Source: Zymoseptoria tritici IPO323 (Eukaryota > Ascomycota > Dothideomycetes > Mycosphaerellales > Mycosphaerellaceae). From it: a stretch of DNA of 64,000 nucleotides. The stretch covers positions 310,001-374,000 of the forward strand of contig NC_018198.1 in the NCBI RefSeq assembly GCF_000219625.1, read 5' to 3'. Under the pieces are notes generated by a model. That model ran no database searches. It was not told the origin of the DNA and was given only the letters and a program-made list of their open reading frames with translations. The position numbers and the translations under genes were made by a program. Numbering within the stretch: the first letter of the stretch is position 1; each line of letters begins with the position of its first letter. Shown here piece after piece: positions 1 to 10,546 of the stretch.

Positions 1-1226
1 CAGAGCTGACACTGCTCGTAGGCTGCGAGGACTGTTCCGGTGCGACGTTGATGCGAGCCAGCTTCTCCGCCAATGGAGACGGTGGTGTCATCTGCTGCGG
101 GTGCTGCGGCGGGTGAACGGACTGCATCGTAGTCGTAGCGTTCATGGGCTCCGCAGGTGTGGACAGCAACGTCTGAGTGCAGAGGGAGAGGACTTCGTCG
201 TCGTAGGAGAAGAGATCATCACCAACAGGTGTCATCTGCTGCGGGTGCTGCGGGGCAACGGACTGCATCGTAGTCGTAGCGTTCGTGGGCTCCGGAGGTG
301 TGGACAGCAACGTCTGAGTGCAGAGGGAGAGGACTTCGTCGTCGTAGGAGAAGAGATCATCACCAACAGGTGTCATCTGCTGCGTGTGCTGCGGGGCAAC
401 GGACTGCATCGTAGTCGTAGCGTTCGTGGGCTCCGGAGGTGTGGACAGCAACGTCTGAGTGCAGAGGGAGAGGACTTCGCCGTCGTAGGAGAAGAGATCA
501 TCATCAACGGGGAGACCACCACCGTAAAGTCCGCCGTATCCTCCCGTAGCATCATTCATCTGAAATCCGGCCGTGGCGTCGAAATGTTTGGCGAGCCCCA
601 AAGTTTGGCATGGGAGGTGAGATTCAGCCCTGGACGAACGGGCTCGCTTCGGTGGTGACGGCGTAGCTGGATAGCTTTCATCCACGCGAGCACGCTTCGA
701 TCCCATAAGAGTCTGAGGGGCGACGGCGTGTGGCAATTCTTCAAAGGGCGGACACGCCAGAGCTTTGCCGCGGATGGCCGCGAAGCGCTCCTCAAACGGC
801 GCTTCGAAGTCCCATGGGTTGTGCTTGGAGCAGAAGGTGCTGGCGGCAATCAGTCTGGCGACGCGCCAAATGCATACGTATTTGGACGCTGGATCAATCT
901 GAGACTTGTGGAAGTGTAAGTCTTCGAGTAGGTGCTGGATGCGCACGGTTCGGGGAAGACCGATCGGGCTTTGGCATATAACGTCTTCGCCTTGGGAACC
1001 TTTTAGGACTTTCTTCCTGACAGTCAAAGCGACTGGGCAGCTGAGGGCTTTGGTCTTGTGTAAGGAACCCAGAATGCCCAGCTGGCTAGCATAGTAGCAG
1101 TGGACAGCGTCGGGAGGGTCGCGTGTCATCGCCGTTTGGAGGTTCTGCAGCGGGTGGGAAATGGATGGCGTCGAAGAGCGATGGTCGTGAAACGATGTGC
1201 CGAAAGCGTGAGCCTCTCGAAGCCTG
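1..1226 (-). CDS. Unrecognised nuclear-type protein with 47-residue acidic repeats; C-terminus beyond window edge
   Basis: One minus-strand frame stays open from about 1226 down to base 1 with no stop, so the end lies outside the window. The N-terminal part reads like a folded domain (motifs VCIWRVARLIAASTF, CSKHNPWDFEAPFEERFA, KALACPPFEEL). It is followed by a bipartite-looking basic stretch, KRARVDESYPATPSPPKRAR at about 690-630, which would suit nuclear import. Then come a Gly/Tyr-rich linker and three tandem copies of an acidic, Thr/Pro-rich unit beginning DDLFSYDDEVLSL. The 5' end is uncertain. A pyrimidine run ending CAG at about 1226 could be an intron acceptor, but the frame also stays open through a (CA)n tract to about 1380. 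I do not recognise the family. The acidic repeats could be an activation domain; that is inference. Confidence 0.6.
121..514 (-). repeat. 141-bp tandem repeat, three units, in frame
   Basis: The landmark ACTGCATCGTAGTCGTAGCG starts at 121, 262 and 403, an exact 141-bp period (47 codons). Units differ by scattered substitutions and one small deletion near 148-160, and all stay open in the minus-strand frame of the gene above. Unit length divisible by three and preserved frame support coding use of that strand. Confidence 0.9.
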
Positions 1227-1234
1227 AGAGAGAG

Positions 1235-1269
<35 letters not shown>
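1225..1269. repeat. Compound microsatellite (GA)n(TG)n
   Basis: A GA run at 1225-1238 is followed directly by a 31-base TG run at 1239-1269. On the minus strand this gives a CA tract followed by a CT tract ending in CAG, just before the clear coding frame of the leftmost gene. Confidence 0.95.
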
Positions 1270-1270
<1 letters not shown>

Positions 1271-1872
1271 AATTGAGATCGAGCGAAATGCCACAGACGT
1301 CTCGTTCAAAAGATTGAGGGTACAAGCCGAGAGCGGCGTCGTCTGTGATGCTGTGCTTTTTTGGTGGAAGAGAAGGAGGGAGGAGAAGAGAAGGAGTCGG
1401 AGACGCAGGAGCAATACTGCTCGCAAGATCACTCCCGACGTTGACATCTCTGGCGACATCAGTGCGGGAAGCTGTAGATGTCCTGTTCCCAGGACATCTC
1501 AGGACGGGATTGGGCGGGCAGGAATGTTTCTGAACGACTTCATGGCAGCAGATGCTCGTTGCCGCCTTGGCGAACGCCAGCTTGCATGGGTTCGTGCGAC
1601 CATTGCCAGAGACGGGATGGATGTGCTCGTGCCGGTAGCATTGCTGCTGGATGTACGTGCTCGTGCTGGACGGAAATGCTCGTACGGAAATGCTCGTCGC
1701 GTCGCGTGCCACGGTTGCTGCCGACTGATGTCTTGTCGCGAGATGAGACTGATGAACGAGATTGGACATGATGAATCCCGTCTCCGGAAAAATGGAAGAG
1801 CTGGATGCTGAGGACGGGCCCGGGGATGGAAGAAGAAAAGATCCTGATGACCAAGCAGGAGATCGAAGTATA

Positions 1873-1914
1873 GGTGCCTCAGGCATGAACTCAAGGTGCC
1901 TCAGGCATGAACTT
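1873..1914. repeat. 22-bp tandem duplication
   Basis: GGTGCCTCAGGCATGAACT occurs at 1873 and again at 1895, adjacent copies with a 22-bp period. Confidence 0.9.
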
Positions 1915-2187
1915 GTCCCACGTCTTCGAACACCACCTCATTCCATCGTCTCTCCCTCGTCCTCATGGTTCGTTCACTCCAAACTGGTCCAGAGTCCTCC
2001 CATCGAGCAATTCCCTCTGCTGTTTAACCCCTGTAGTCAAGAATAATGATAAGGATGGGAAGGGAGGAGAAGTACTCGTGTCGCAGAAATAGGTTGCAAC
2101 AGCAGCATTGCCTCCTCCTTCGATGCATATTGTCACCCTAGGAATGCTCTCAACTTCACTTGCAGCCAGAATACTACCGAGTACGCA

Positions 2188-2263
2188 ACGATCTTTGTAC
2201 TTGTTAAAGGATCAGTTGTACGGCCACGATCTTTGTACTTGTTAAAAGATCAGTTGTACGGCA
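2188..2263. repeat. 38-bp tandem duplication
   Basis: Two adjacent copies begin ACGATCTTTGTACTTGTTAA at 2188 and 2226 and differ by one G/A change within the first 36 bases, so the duplication is recent relative to the surrounding decay. Confidence 0.95.
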
Positions 2264-3171
2264 CTTCTTCCATACTCAAAAGATGCGACTTCTGAAATGC
2301 CTGGACGCGGGCTTTCGGATCTCGTCCTTGTTACTTCGAGACGGTCAGACGGTAGCGAAGCGTAAGTTGTGGTCGCATGCTCATCCTCGTGTTCGCTACT
2401 GACGGCATCACAGACCTACTCCGCCACCATCCACACCCGCCCGCACAGTCGACTCCAGGTCCATCTCGAACACCACCTTGGCCACCTCCTCTAACAAAGT
2501 GTTCATTTACCGCTCAACTACTGATGAGTTCGAGCCTTCCTCGCCGCACCAACCACGCATACGGCAACAACATCAACCACCTCGATTCGCAGGGCGAGTC
2601 AACCCGGGCTTCTGACGGACCGAGGAGCAAAGAGACACCATTATCATCGCCACTCTGAGGCAAATCTCACCCAGATCCCAAGTGCCGCTTAAATCTAGCG
2701 CTGGAGGAGGATCATACTCCTCTACTGCTGCTATTGTGCTGCGCATACGGCTCTTTTCACCCCAGAGGAGAGTTTTGCTCCTCAACCACTGCCACCGTGC
2801 TGCTGCACAAGGATCTCACTCTACTGCTGCCATCGTCCTCCTTATACGGCTTTACCCTTTCAATCCTTCCAGTCAACAACAGGACGTACTTGCGCTCGCG
2901 CGAGAAGACACTACCGAAGGATCTGCTATGTCGGCACACTGGCCTCTTCTCCCTCATGCTCCACCCTCCACACCGACCATAGCCGAGCGGACTGTGTGTG
3001 CCGCCGACGTCCGATCGGGCGGCCCCACATAATCAGCTCGAAGATGTGCGGACATCTAGCGAAGTCTTCCATCGCGAGCAACCCTCAATGGGCCGGACGG
3101 CGATGAGCAGGGAGGGAGGGTTCGGATAAGCGACATGGGTGGGCTTAGCAAGGGGATGGGGAATGTCTCGG

Positions 3172-3602
3172 TTCCATCGCTTCGGCGTACGAGTTGCGGT
3201 GGTCTGGCCCGCCATCGTGATGGAGTGCGTCGAAGTGATGGAAGGCGGAGAAGCAATGGAAAGCGTTGATGGCGAAAGAGTCGCAATCGTCGTGGATGGA
3301 GAATCGAGTAGAGCTGTAGATGGAGAAGTCCTGACGAGGGCCGAGACCGTCCGGCGATAAGCAGGGTAGGGCTGGTATGAGACTGTTGATGGGTGGAGTT
3401 GGAAATTGGGAAATGCATGAAACTCCATTCCGCCACTTCGGCGTACTCATTACGGTGGTCTGGCCAGCCATCGTGATGAGTGCGTTGAAGGAGAGGAGGA
3501 GGAGGATGTTGAGGAGTGGATGGAGAATCGAGTAGAACTAGAGTCTGTCTACCCATCAAAGCAAGGGTTCCGTAGACGGAGGAGTCCTGACGAGGGCCGA
3601 GA
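3172..3602. repeat. Direct repeat pair, ~180 bp each, ~255 bp apart
   Basis: The block starting TTCCATCGCTTCGGCGTACG at about 3172 recurs from about 3427. Shared landmarks are GGTGGTCTGGCC.GCCATCGTGATG, CGAGTAGA.CT and GTCCTGACGAGGGCCGAGAC. Copies differ by many substitutions and small indels. Neither strand has a convincing protein across both copies. Confidence 0.8.
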
Positions 3603-5009
3603 CGAGCAAACGTTCAATACAATGGGATTCCCTCGCATTCCATGCGATGTCGACAAAAGCCATACGAAAGTTGATTGTAGGCGAAATGGCGGGCCCTTGT
3701 GAGACTATGAGATTAATGCTTCTGCCAACACTACTACCAGCAGGCTCGACGGCCACTTGGTCCAAGCCGGTGTCCTTGAAGATACGATGGACATTGTTAT
3801 GCTAAAAGACATGACATTGTACGCTTTCCGCAGCGGCGATTGAGTTGCTCAAATGAAGAAAAAAAAATGAAACGTTTTGCAGCTGAGAGGTCTGGTCTTG
3901 AGCAGTTTACGTAGTTCTCTCATTTGCTACAGTCACAAGATATACACCGAGTCTGTACCATCACATTTTGCAGGCAGCTTGGCCATCGGTGATGGTGATC
4001 TGGCAGTCGGAAAGAACTCCCCTTCGGATACTTCGAATCCTTCGAAGAAGCCTGCACTCGTAATAGTGTTGAAAACCTTGCTTCCTCTCGCCGCCGAAAA
4101 GCTCCTCCCTTATCACAGAGTGCAGGAAACCTCACAGACTCCCTTCGAAAGAAATCAACATCCCCAAAATGCTGCAGCTTTTGGACTCCATCGCCCTCCG
4201 ATACCATGAGTAACACTATACTCACAACCATGCCAGAATATCAAAGGAACGGCTTGTTTCTTCGGGACGGATCGCTCAAGATGTGTCTATGTCGTCCTCC
4301 GCGTTCTCGCGTACGCGTGCCTCGTCAAGCTCCTAGAAGATCTACAGGTCTTCCTCGTCGCCGTCGTCTGGCGTCGATCGCCCAACTGCGCCGTCGTAAT
4401 CGAGTGGATGCATCGGGAAAGTCCGGACTTTTCGGGTCTCTCGTCTGTCATTTGTAGATCTCCCATCTGATGTATGCTCATCTATGTGGGTCTTTCTTCA
4501 TCTGTTGCTTTACAGATCCCTGGCCTGCCTCCTACGGAACTTTCTGTCTGTTCTCTTGCAGATCTGGCATCGCGCTTCTCTCCAATTCCGAGCAATACTG
4601 CTTCTTCTTCGCCTTCCACAGGTCCGCCTTTTCAGGGTCTCACATCGCCTGTCAGTGAGTTTCTTCTCACTCATCTCCGCCATGTCTTCTATCAAGCCAT
4701 CTTCTGTGGTCGATCTCTACCCGACCTTGTCCTTCTGTGGGGATCTCGCTATGAATGCTGGGCAATGTCGTCGATGGGACATGCAGCAAGTGTCCTCGTC
4801 AGAAAGACTTCTGGACCTGCACAAGGAGGATGATTTCCAGTTTACATACAAAGAAAACATCATCGTCGTCGAATGATTACTTACACTTCAACAACGTTTC
4901 GGTCTCTTCGCCAACGTACTGAGCTTTGACTTCGTTTCTTTGTTGACACGACAATGATGAGGCTAAATTCAGCATGGCAGCGGCCGCAGCAATCTTCCGC
5001 CATCGTCGC

Positions 5010-5414
5010 CTACAAGTGTCGTAGCACCAATACTGTGATATGATCTTCTCCTTCATCGCAACTTTGCAGCATGTCATCTTGGTCATTGTCGAGGAGAAAA
5101 GCGACCCCGCCGACCTCGAGAGGCGGACTCTGACATGGCCGCCGAGCTGGTCGCATCGTGCCCTCCAGCCGTCTTTGTCTGTGCGGCTTAGAGGAGATAA
5201 GCAGGCGAATGAGGTCCAGAACAGACTTGCTGGTGGGCGAGAAGAAGATCGAATGACAATGGGAAAACGGGCGGAGCCAGGGATCTTGACTTGGTGACCC
5301 AAACGGAGACTGAGCGAAGTATGGGTCTTGGAACGACGTCGCTTGAGCGAAGTATGGTTCTTGAGACGATGTCGCTTCGAAAGGTTCGATATTGGCATTC
5401 GAGTCTGAGCTCAT
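5010..5414 (-). CDS. Small Ser/Gln-rich ORF with EATSSQEPYFAQ repeats
   Basis: An ATG at 5414 opens a 134-codon frame beginning MSSDSNANIEPFEATSSQEP. The frame is open upstream to about 5825 but has no ATG before internal ones, so this start is the conservative choice. Residues 10-40 carry tandem variants of EATSSQEPYFAQ / ATSFQDPYFAQSPFG, followed by a short hydrophobic stretch (SVLDLIRLLI) and an Arg-rich part. A diverged paralogue lies at 11.2-11.7 kb, also on the minus strand (MSSNVNSKIEAVEATSSQEP), which argues this frame is or was translated. No family recognised and no catalytic motif. Confidence 0.4.
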   Translation of the reverse strand: MSSDSNANIEPFEATSSQEPYFAQATSFQDPYFAQSPFGSPSQDPWLRPFSHCHSIFFSPTSKSVLDLIRLLISSKPHRQRRLEGTMRPARRPCQSPPLEVGGVAFLLDNDQDDMLQSCDEGEDHITVLVLRHL

Positions 5415-6094
5415 TTGGAGCAAGCGCACAGTATTAGGCGGGCGGAAATCGAAAGGCGGCGGCATAGTGTCGTTGAGCGCGAGGAGAATTCTGCGGAGAC
5501 AGGATGATTTTGTTGCTCGAAATGCACGACGAGGACATTGAAGCCGGACCATGTTCCTAAGGTACACAGTCCGGTATACAACCTGTGTGAGTCTGCGGCG
5601 ATAAGGGACATCATCTCTGCTTTTGACCGCAACGGCCAAGCGAACGAGAGCGATCACAGTATCTGAAAGGAAGCGATACTGGAGTACTGATTGGACAGGT
5701 GGAACCGCTGCCTGAGATTCAAGCGTTAGTATCGGGGAGGGCGAACCACCGGAGATCGAATCGTCAACATCAACATTAGCAGATCCATCGACAACATCAC
5801 CCGTCGATATCAAGGCCGGTGAGTGCGAAGATTATAGTTGACTATTGGATCTCATCGTAAGGCTCCTCGCCGTGCTCCTCGGCTCGTTCGTGCATATCTG
5901 CCTCGCGAAGATTCTTCCTCCTCGCCGAAGATCTCGAAGTCTTCGCCGGGCCAGGAGATCGACCAAAGGATGGAGCTCCGTCATGTTTGCGACCTTCAAG
6001 ACAAGTCTGAGAGTACAGCTGTAAGTGGGAAAGTCGCTCTGAATATGAAACGCTATCGTCGTGGTTATCGTCGTGGCCATCTGCTATTTTTCGC

Positions 6095-6112
6095 AACCCT
6101 AACCCTAACCCT
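6095..6112. repeat. Interstitial telomere-type repeat (AACCCT)3
   Basis: Three perfect AACCCT units, the common fungal telomere hexamer, sit in otherwise unremarkable sequence. This is too short to be a chromosome end. It could be a healed break or an insertion scar. Confidence 0.85.
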
Positions 6113-6205
6113 GAGGATTGATCAATTCATACATCAGTCATCTCCCGCTCTCCCCGACGGCGACGGTGTCATACAATACTCACAATAGACGTGAGAAGAG
6201 GCCCT

Positions 6206-6881
6206 TCAACACCTTCGACGACCTGTGACGTGAAATACCAGCGTGCAAAAAAGTGGAAATGTTGAAATCGCCTGGTTTACCTTGCCCAAATTCGAATGAT
6301 CGCCAAAAAAATCGCAAAGGACGGGCGCAAAGGATTCGTCTCGACACCGCTCTGATGAACATCTCCCGCTCCATCTCATTGAATTGTGTGGCCGTGACCA
6401 TTGTGATGTCCACAGAGTATTTTCTCCATGGCAGCTTCTCATTGCTGATGGACGGCTTGGGCACATTCGTTGTCGTTGTCGTCGTCGTTGTAGGCTCCAG
6501 GACAGGGAGGACTTGTCGCCCAAGACTCTTCTTGCTAGCTTGATCGGCGATGCTGGTGCCACATCCATATCAACGAAGGGCTTCGCTTTGGAGACCTTCT
6601 TAAGAACGCCTGGGATGTCTTCTCCTTCCAACCTATTTTCAGGCTTCATGGGAGACTGTGCGAGTATCGATGATCGTCTCATATCCACCTTCGAGGTACT
6701 GTCCTTTCTCTTCCTCCTCGTCTCCAGGTTGACAGTTGGAAGCAGATCTTCATCCACAATCGGCGGAGGCGAAACTTCCTTGGGCTCGGATTCCTGGCCG
6801 TTGAACTCGAAGTGAGCGACAGCAGGAGGACCAATATCAGGACTGCCGTGATGCTTGTACTGCTGGACGATATCTCTGTCG
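6206..6881 (-). pseudogene. Shugoshin-like basic C-terminal region, copy A
   Basis: The frame runs from a likely intron acceptor (CTAATTGACTCGCAG just upstream, ending at 6882) through PPIVDEDLLPTVNLE, TRRKRKDSTSKVDMRRSSIL, VSKAKPFVDMDVAPASP and ARRVLGDKS, then loses sense. The mix of phosphorylatable Ser/Thr with clusters RRKRKD and MRRSS, and the RRVLGDKS motif, resembles the C-terminal half of fungal shugoshins, which protect centromeric cohesin. That assignment is tentative and rests on pattern only; the N-terminal coiled coil was not found. A candidate donor GTGAGT lies at 6953, but the preceding exon does not join in frame. A second copy lies inverted at 58.3-59.0 kb. Confidence 0.45.
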
Positions 6882-6945
6882 CTGCGAGTCAATTAGTCAC
6901 CTCATACCCACGACCTCAAATCACCGCTGCCAGGTCGACTCGAAC

Positions 6946-7254
6946 TCACTCACCAGGCGCCTGATTCTCTTCATTCCCACTTCCCAGTTTGCCGTAAGTC
7001 TTCATCTTCTCTCCCCCCTGCTGTTCGTCGAAGAACAAGGAGGAATTCAACAGATGATTCATTGCTCGATAGTAGCCGTGTTTGCGTATCTCTGCTTGCG
7101 GAATGCGTAACTGCTGAATGTATTGTAACGCTGTTGTGGTATCTTCTTGAAAACTTGCGAAAATGCTTCGAAATATACGCGCGTTGCTGATTGTTGAATC
7201 TCCGGGCACCTTATGCAAAAAAGAGTAGAAGGACTGAGGTCCACGAACATGCAT
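6946..7254 (-). other. Open frame upstream of shugoshin-like copy A
   Basis: From ATG 7254 the frame reads MHVRGPQSFYSFLHKVPG and ends GNEENQAPG at a GTGAGT splice-donor-like sequence (6953). It reads like a globular or helical protein but matches no family I know. The phase at the donor does not fit the shugoshin-like frame after the acceptor at 6882, so either it is a separate gene or the pair is broken. Confidence 0.3.
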
Positions 7255-7552
7255 CCTGATCCCGCATAGTCGCTGCCTGCCTGACAACAGTCAGTCCACA
7301 ACGAACGACCGACACATTCGAAGGAAGAACGAGCAAGTCGAGGTTGCCACCGGCATTGTTGACCGCCATCGCCGAGTGAGGAGCTTCGGGCCCAGCAAGA
7401 AGTACCTAGGTAAGAAGAAAGAAGTAAGCACTCGACACCTCAACTCCACTCAACTCCCCACCTCAGCACGACCTTGAAAAGTAGGTACGTCAAGGGTAGC
7501 ATGAGTGAGCACATGGCAAAAGTCTGTATTTCCCTTCCCGCCTTCTTCTCAA

Positions 7553-7578
7553 CCCCCCCCCCCCCCCCCCCCCCCCCC
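7553..7578. repeat. Poly-C tract, 26 bases
   Basis: An uninterrupted run of 26 C. The opposite strand is a G-run able in principle to form quadruplex structure. The exact length is vulnerable to sequencing or assembly error. Confidence 0.85.
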
Positions 7579-8583
7579 TAAAGAGGTAAGCTTCGAAAAA
7601 GTCTATACAGATTCATCTATCCCATCATTGTCCAGCAATCAAAAACCGTCGTCGACATCATGCAGTATGGTCGTCCTCACCACTGTCATTCTCACCACTG
7701 TCGGCAAGCTTCATGCGCGAACTCGTGATCGTCCATGCCCAGCAAGGTCCATCATATCCATCGAATCCTTTCGCAGCCGATCCCACGCAGCATCACATTC
7801 ACACAAAAGTGAAAAAGATCACATGACGCTTTCCTCCGTTTCCCGTCTTTTCTCACATGGCGTGCTCGAATGCCTCTGGCGAGAGCGGTGCCCTGCTCTG
7901 TCGAAGCCAACGTCACTCCAACCCCTCGATACAAGTCTTTCTCGTTGCCCGTGGCTCGTCCAGCTCGTCCAGCTCTTCCAACACATCCAGCTCATCCAGC
8001 TCGTCCAGCTCATCCAGGCCTTTCTCATCTTCGCCGCGACTCGTGCTCCTTGAGGTCTTGACTTTGCCATTGTCCAGATTCCTCACCATGCGCCTCTCCA
8101 TGGCTTTGCTCCGCTTTGCCTCAGAAGTTGGCCAGGCTCTGTTGTGTTCTGACCAGACCATCGCCATCAAGGTTCTTGACCATGCGCCTCTCCATGGCTC
8201 TCTGCTGCCATGTGCCGGATAATGGCCAGGCTCCGGGATGTGCTTGAGTGCATACGCGAGGTACGATGGTTTCTTGTTTTCTGTTATGCGCTGTACATTG
8301 CGTGCACGGTTTGTTAATTTGTCTGTCGCAGGATCCTATGCCGTTGTTGGCGCAGTCGATGCGGAGGAGCGAAGTGTTGCGCCAATGGAGTTCGGGTTTG
8401 GCGGTGGTGTAGCAGTCTCGCGCTGATGATTGAGGATCGGCGGCCGAAGAGTAAGTATTCAATGCGCAGAGTGCGATAGCTCTGTCGGTTGTTGTGGTTG
8501 GAGATGTTGTTGTCGGCGACTTGAACGTTTGTGAATTGGCGGTCTCAGTCGGTCTCGTATAATCTCGTATAATCTCGTCCAAT
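7579..8583. other. No supported gene; low-complexity stretch
   Basis: A GTCCAGCTC/CATCCAGCTC reiteration at about 7960-8015 gives Asp/Glu-Leu or Ser runs depending on strand (minus: repeated DELDELD-type residues). A second weak duplication (GACCATGCGCCTCTCCATGGCT) occurs at 8088 and 8179. No product can be assigned. Confidence 0.5.
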
Positions 8584-10460
8584 GCGGATTTGCCGGATTG
8601 ATCTCAACTCGGAACGCAGCGATATTTTCCATTTATTACACCCGGTAAATGCAGTTGATTGCCTAAGCTTCATCTACCGGGTATCAGCGTGCATTTTCCG
8701 GTCGTTGTTGTTGGTTGAGAGAGTGTTCCCAGAACCCCTCGGGCGTTGCTTTTGCAGTGGGCTTTGGCTGGATCTCAACTCGTCAAACGCGGATTTGCCG
8801 GATCGATCCCAACTCGCAACGCAGCGTGATTTCTCAATTGTCACACTCGGTCAATGGATTCCATCACCAAATCCTCATTTACCGGGTACAATTGCTGCAC
8901 TTTCCGGGTGTTGTTCGTGGGTGATTGAGCATTTCGTTGCTTTTCACGCCATGGAAACCCGCTGTAGACGCCAGAGATTTCCTGGATTTGCCGGATTGCT
9001 CTCACACCACAACGCAACAATATATTGCAATTCTTGCACCCGGAAAATGGATTCAATCCCCCCCAATCCTCAGTTACCGGTTACATGTCTACATTTTCCG
9101 GGTGTTGTTCGTGGGTGGTTGAGCATGTCCGGAGCCTCACTGGCGTTGCTTGTCACGCGCGAAAGCCAGCTGTGGACGAGTGAGGATTTCTGGATTTGCC
9201 GGATGGCTCTCCTACCACAACACAACAATATATCACCAATGGTCTTCTGCACAAGACCTTCATTCACCGACTGCAAGCTTTCATTTCCCGGGTGTTTCGG
9301 TGTTTTCCGGACGACGACCAGATTGGGCTGAATCCCGCAATATCGTCGAATTCCATGCACAATCAACACCACATCCGGTCCTTTACAGCTGAAGCTTGGT
9401 GAGGGCTGGACACGACTGTGCGGACCACAACAACCACACCACATATTTTTGATATGTCAAACCCGGTAAATGACCTTTGCACTCATATCCACGACTTTGC
9501 CTCCGAAGCGTCCATTTTCCGGTGGTGTACAAAAAGTCCGACTCGTTGATGCCTTCGCGAGTGAAGCCCACCGAAAGTGTGATTCGGCAAATCGCAACAA
9601 CACCACAACACAATCCGGGAAAATGACGATGGTACACGGTAAAGGACCAAAGACATATAAAATGCATTTGCCGGGTATCGCATTATATTTCCCGGAAGGC
9701 GTTGTTGAGAAAAGAGGTCCTCTCTAGGGCCCTCGTGTCCAGACTCCAAATCTTCGTCGAGAATGCGGGAAACCGCTTCCAACACTACGCCACCTTCCGG
9801 GAAAATGGAGATCATGCCCGGTAAATGATCATACATGTGTATAGTCCACTTTCCGGGTGCAAAATTCAATTTGCCGGAAGGCGTTTGTGTGCAGTGTTGG
9901 AATATTTGAAGTCTGCAAATCTGGTGCAGAATGCGTACTTTGAAGCCTGAAGGGTGTACTGGGCAGCGTTACAACACCGCACCACGTTCCGGGAAAACTT
10001 CAATACTACCCGGAAAGTGATGAGAAGTATATATTCTTCATTTGCCGAATGCAAAAACTCATTTTCCGGGTGGTGGTGTGGAAGCAAATGTCGGACAAGG
10101 AAGGTGGCACCCAAAGTCGCAGCAGAACCTCCTACCAAGCCGGCTGAGAACACGAGAGGCTTCACAACACCACAACACAATTCGGGAAAATGACGATAGT
10201 ACTCGGCAAATGATCAGACACGTGGATTCTCCATTTACCGAGTGCGAACTACATTTTCCAGGATGGCGTTGTCGAGATATATGCCCGACCATGTAAATCT
10301 CGGATTTGGTGTGCCCTGCCATACAGATTTGGACTAAACCTGGCTTCCCGGCACATCGATGCATCACCACACCACATTCCGGGAAAATGTCAGCCGCACC
10401 TGGGAAGTGATGAGCGATATATATTCTCCATTTACCGGGCGTCAGATTTAATTTTCCGGG
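8584..10460. repeat. ~195-bp satellite array of nested inverted repeats, about ten units
   Basis: The landmark GGATTTGCCGGAT recurs at 8586, 8791, 8984 and 9192, and related units continue to 10.46 kb at 185-208 bp spacing. Each unit is a dyad. The outer arms read TTCCGGGAAAATG and CATTTTCCGGGTG; the inner arms read CCCGGTAAATGATCA and TTCATTTACCGGGT. Many units also have a CACCACAACACA stretch before and a GGTGTTGTTCGTGGGTG stretch after. In the unit at 9795-9880 the outer arms are 9795-9807 / 9868-9880 and the inner arms 9817-9828 / 9848-9858. Open frames across the array are short and not conserved between units, so it looks non-coding. Confidence 0.9.
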
Positions 10461-10546
10461 TGTCTTTGCGATGTCTTGAGCGATGCGAGTATGCGATCCG
10501 AAATCCGAAATCCGAGATGCCCTCGGCAGAACTCCGGCATCAAAGC

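Larger units (their letters stand above)
1270..5009. other. No supported gene; short direct repeats only
   Basis: Several open frames exist, the longest on the minus strand at 1269-1886, but they are Ser/Arg/Pro-rich, overlap each other on both strands and show no recognisable motif. I see only short repeats here, listed separately, plus weak ~45-bp CTCCTCTACTGCTGC-type reiterations at 2715-2860. Confidence 0.5.

Noticed and set aside
1269..1886. 205-codon minus-strand ORF
   Set aside because: Ser/Pro/Arg-rich, overlapped by other long frames on both strands, ends in the CA microsatellite, and no motif; probably chance.
6946..7254. Sin3-type PAH domain
   Set aside because: PQSFYSFL resembles the start of a PAH helix but the following helices and the FLPPGY-type motif are missing.
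8584..10460. CRISPR or tandem gene array reading of the 195-bp repeats
   Set aside because: Units are long, internally symmetric and diverged throughout; no conserved open frame, no short constant repeat with unique spacers.
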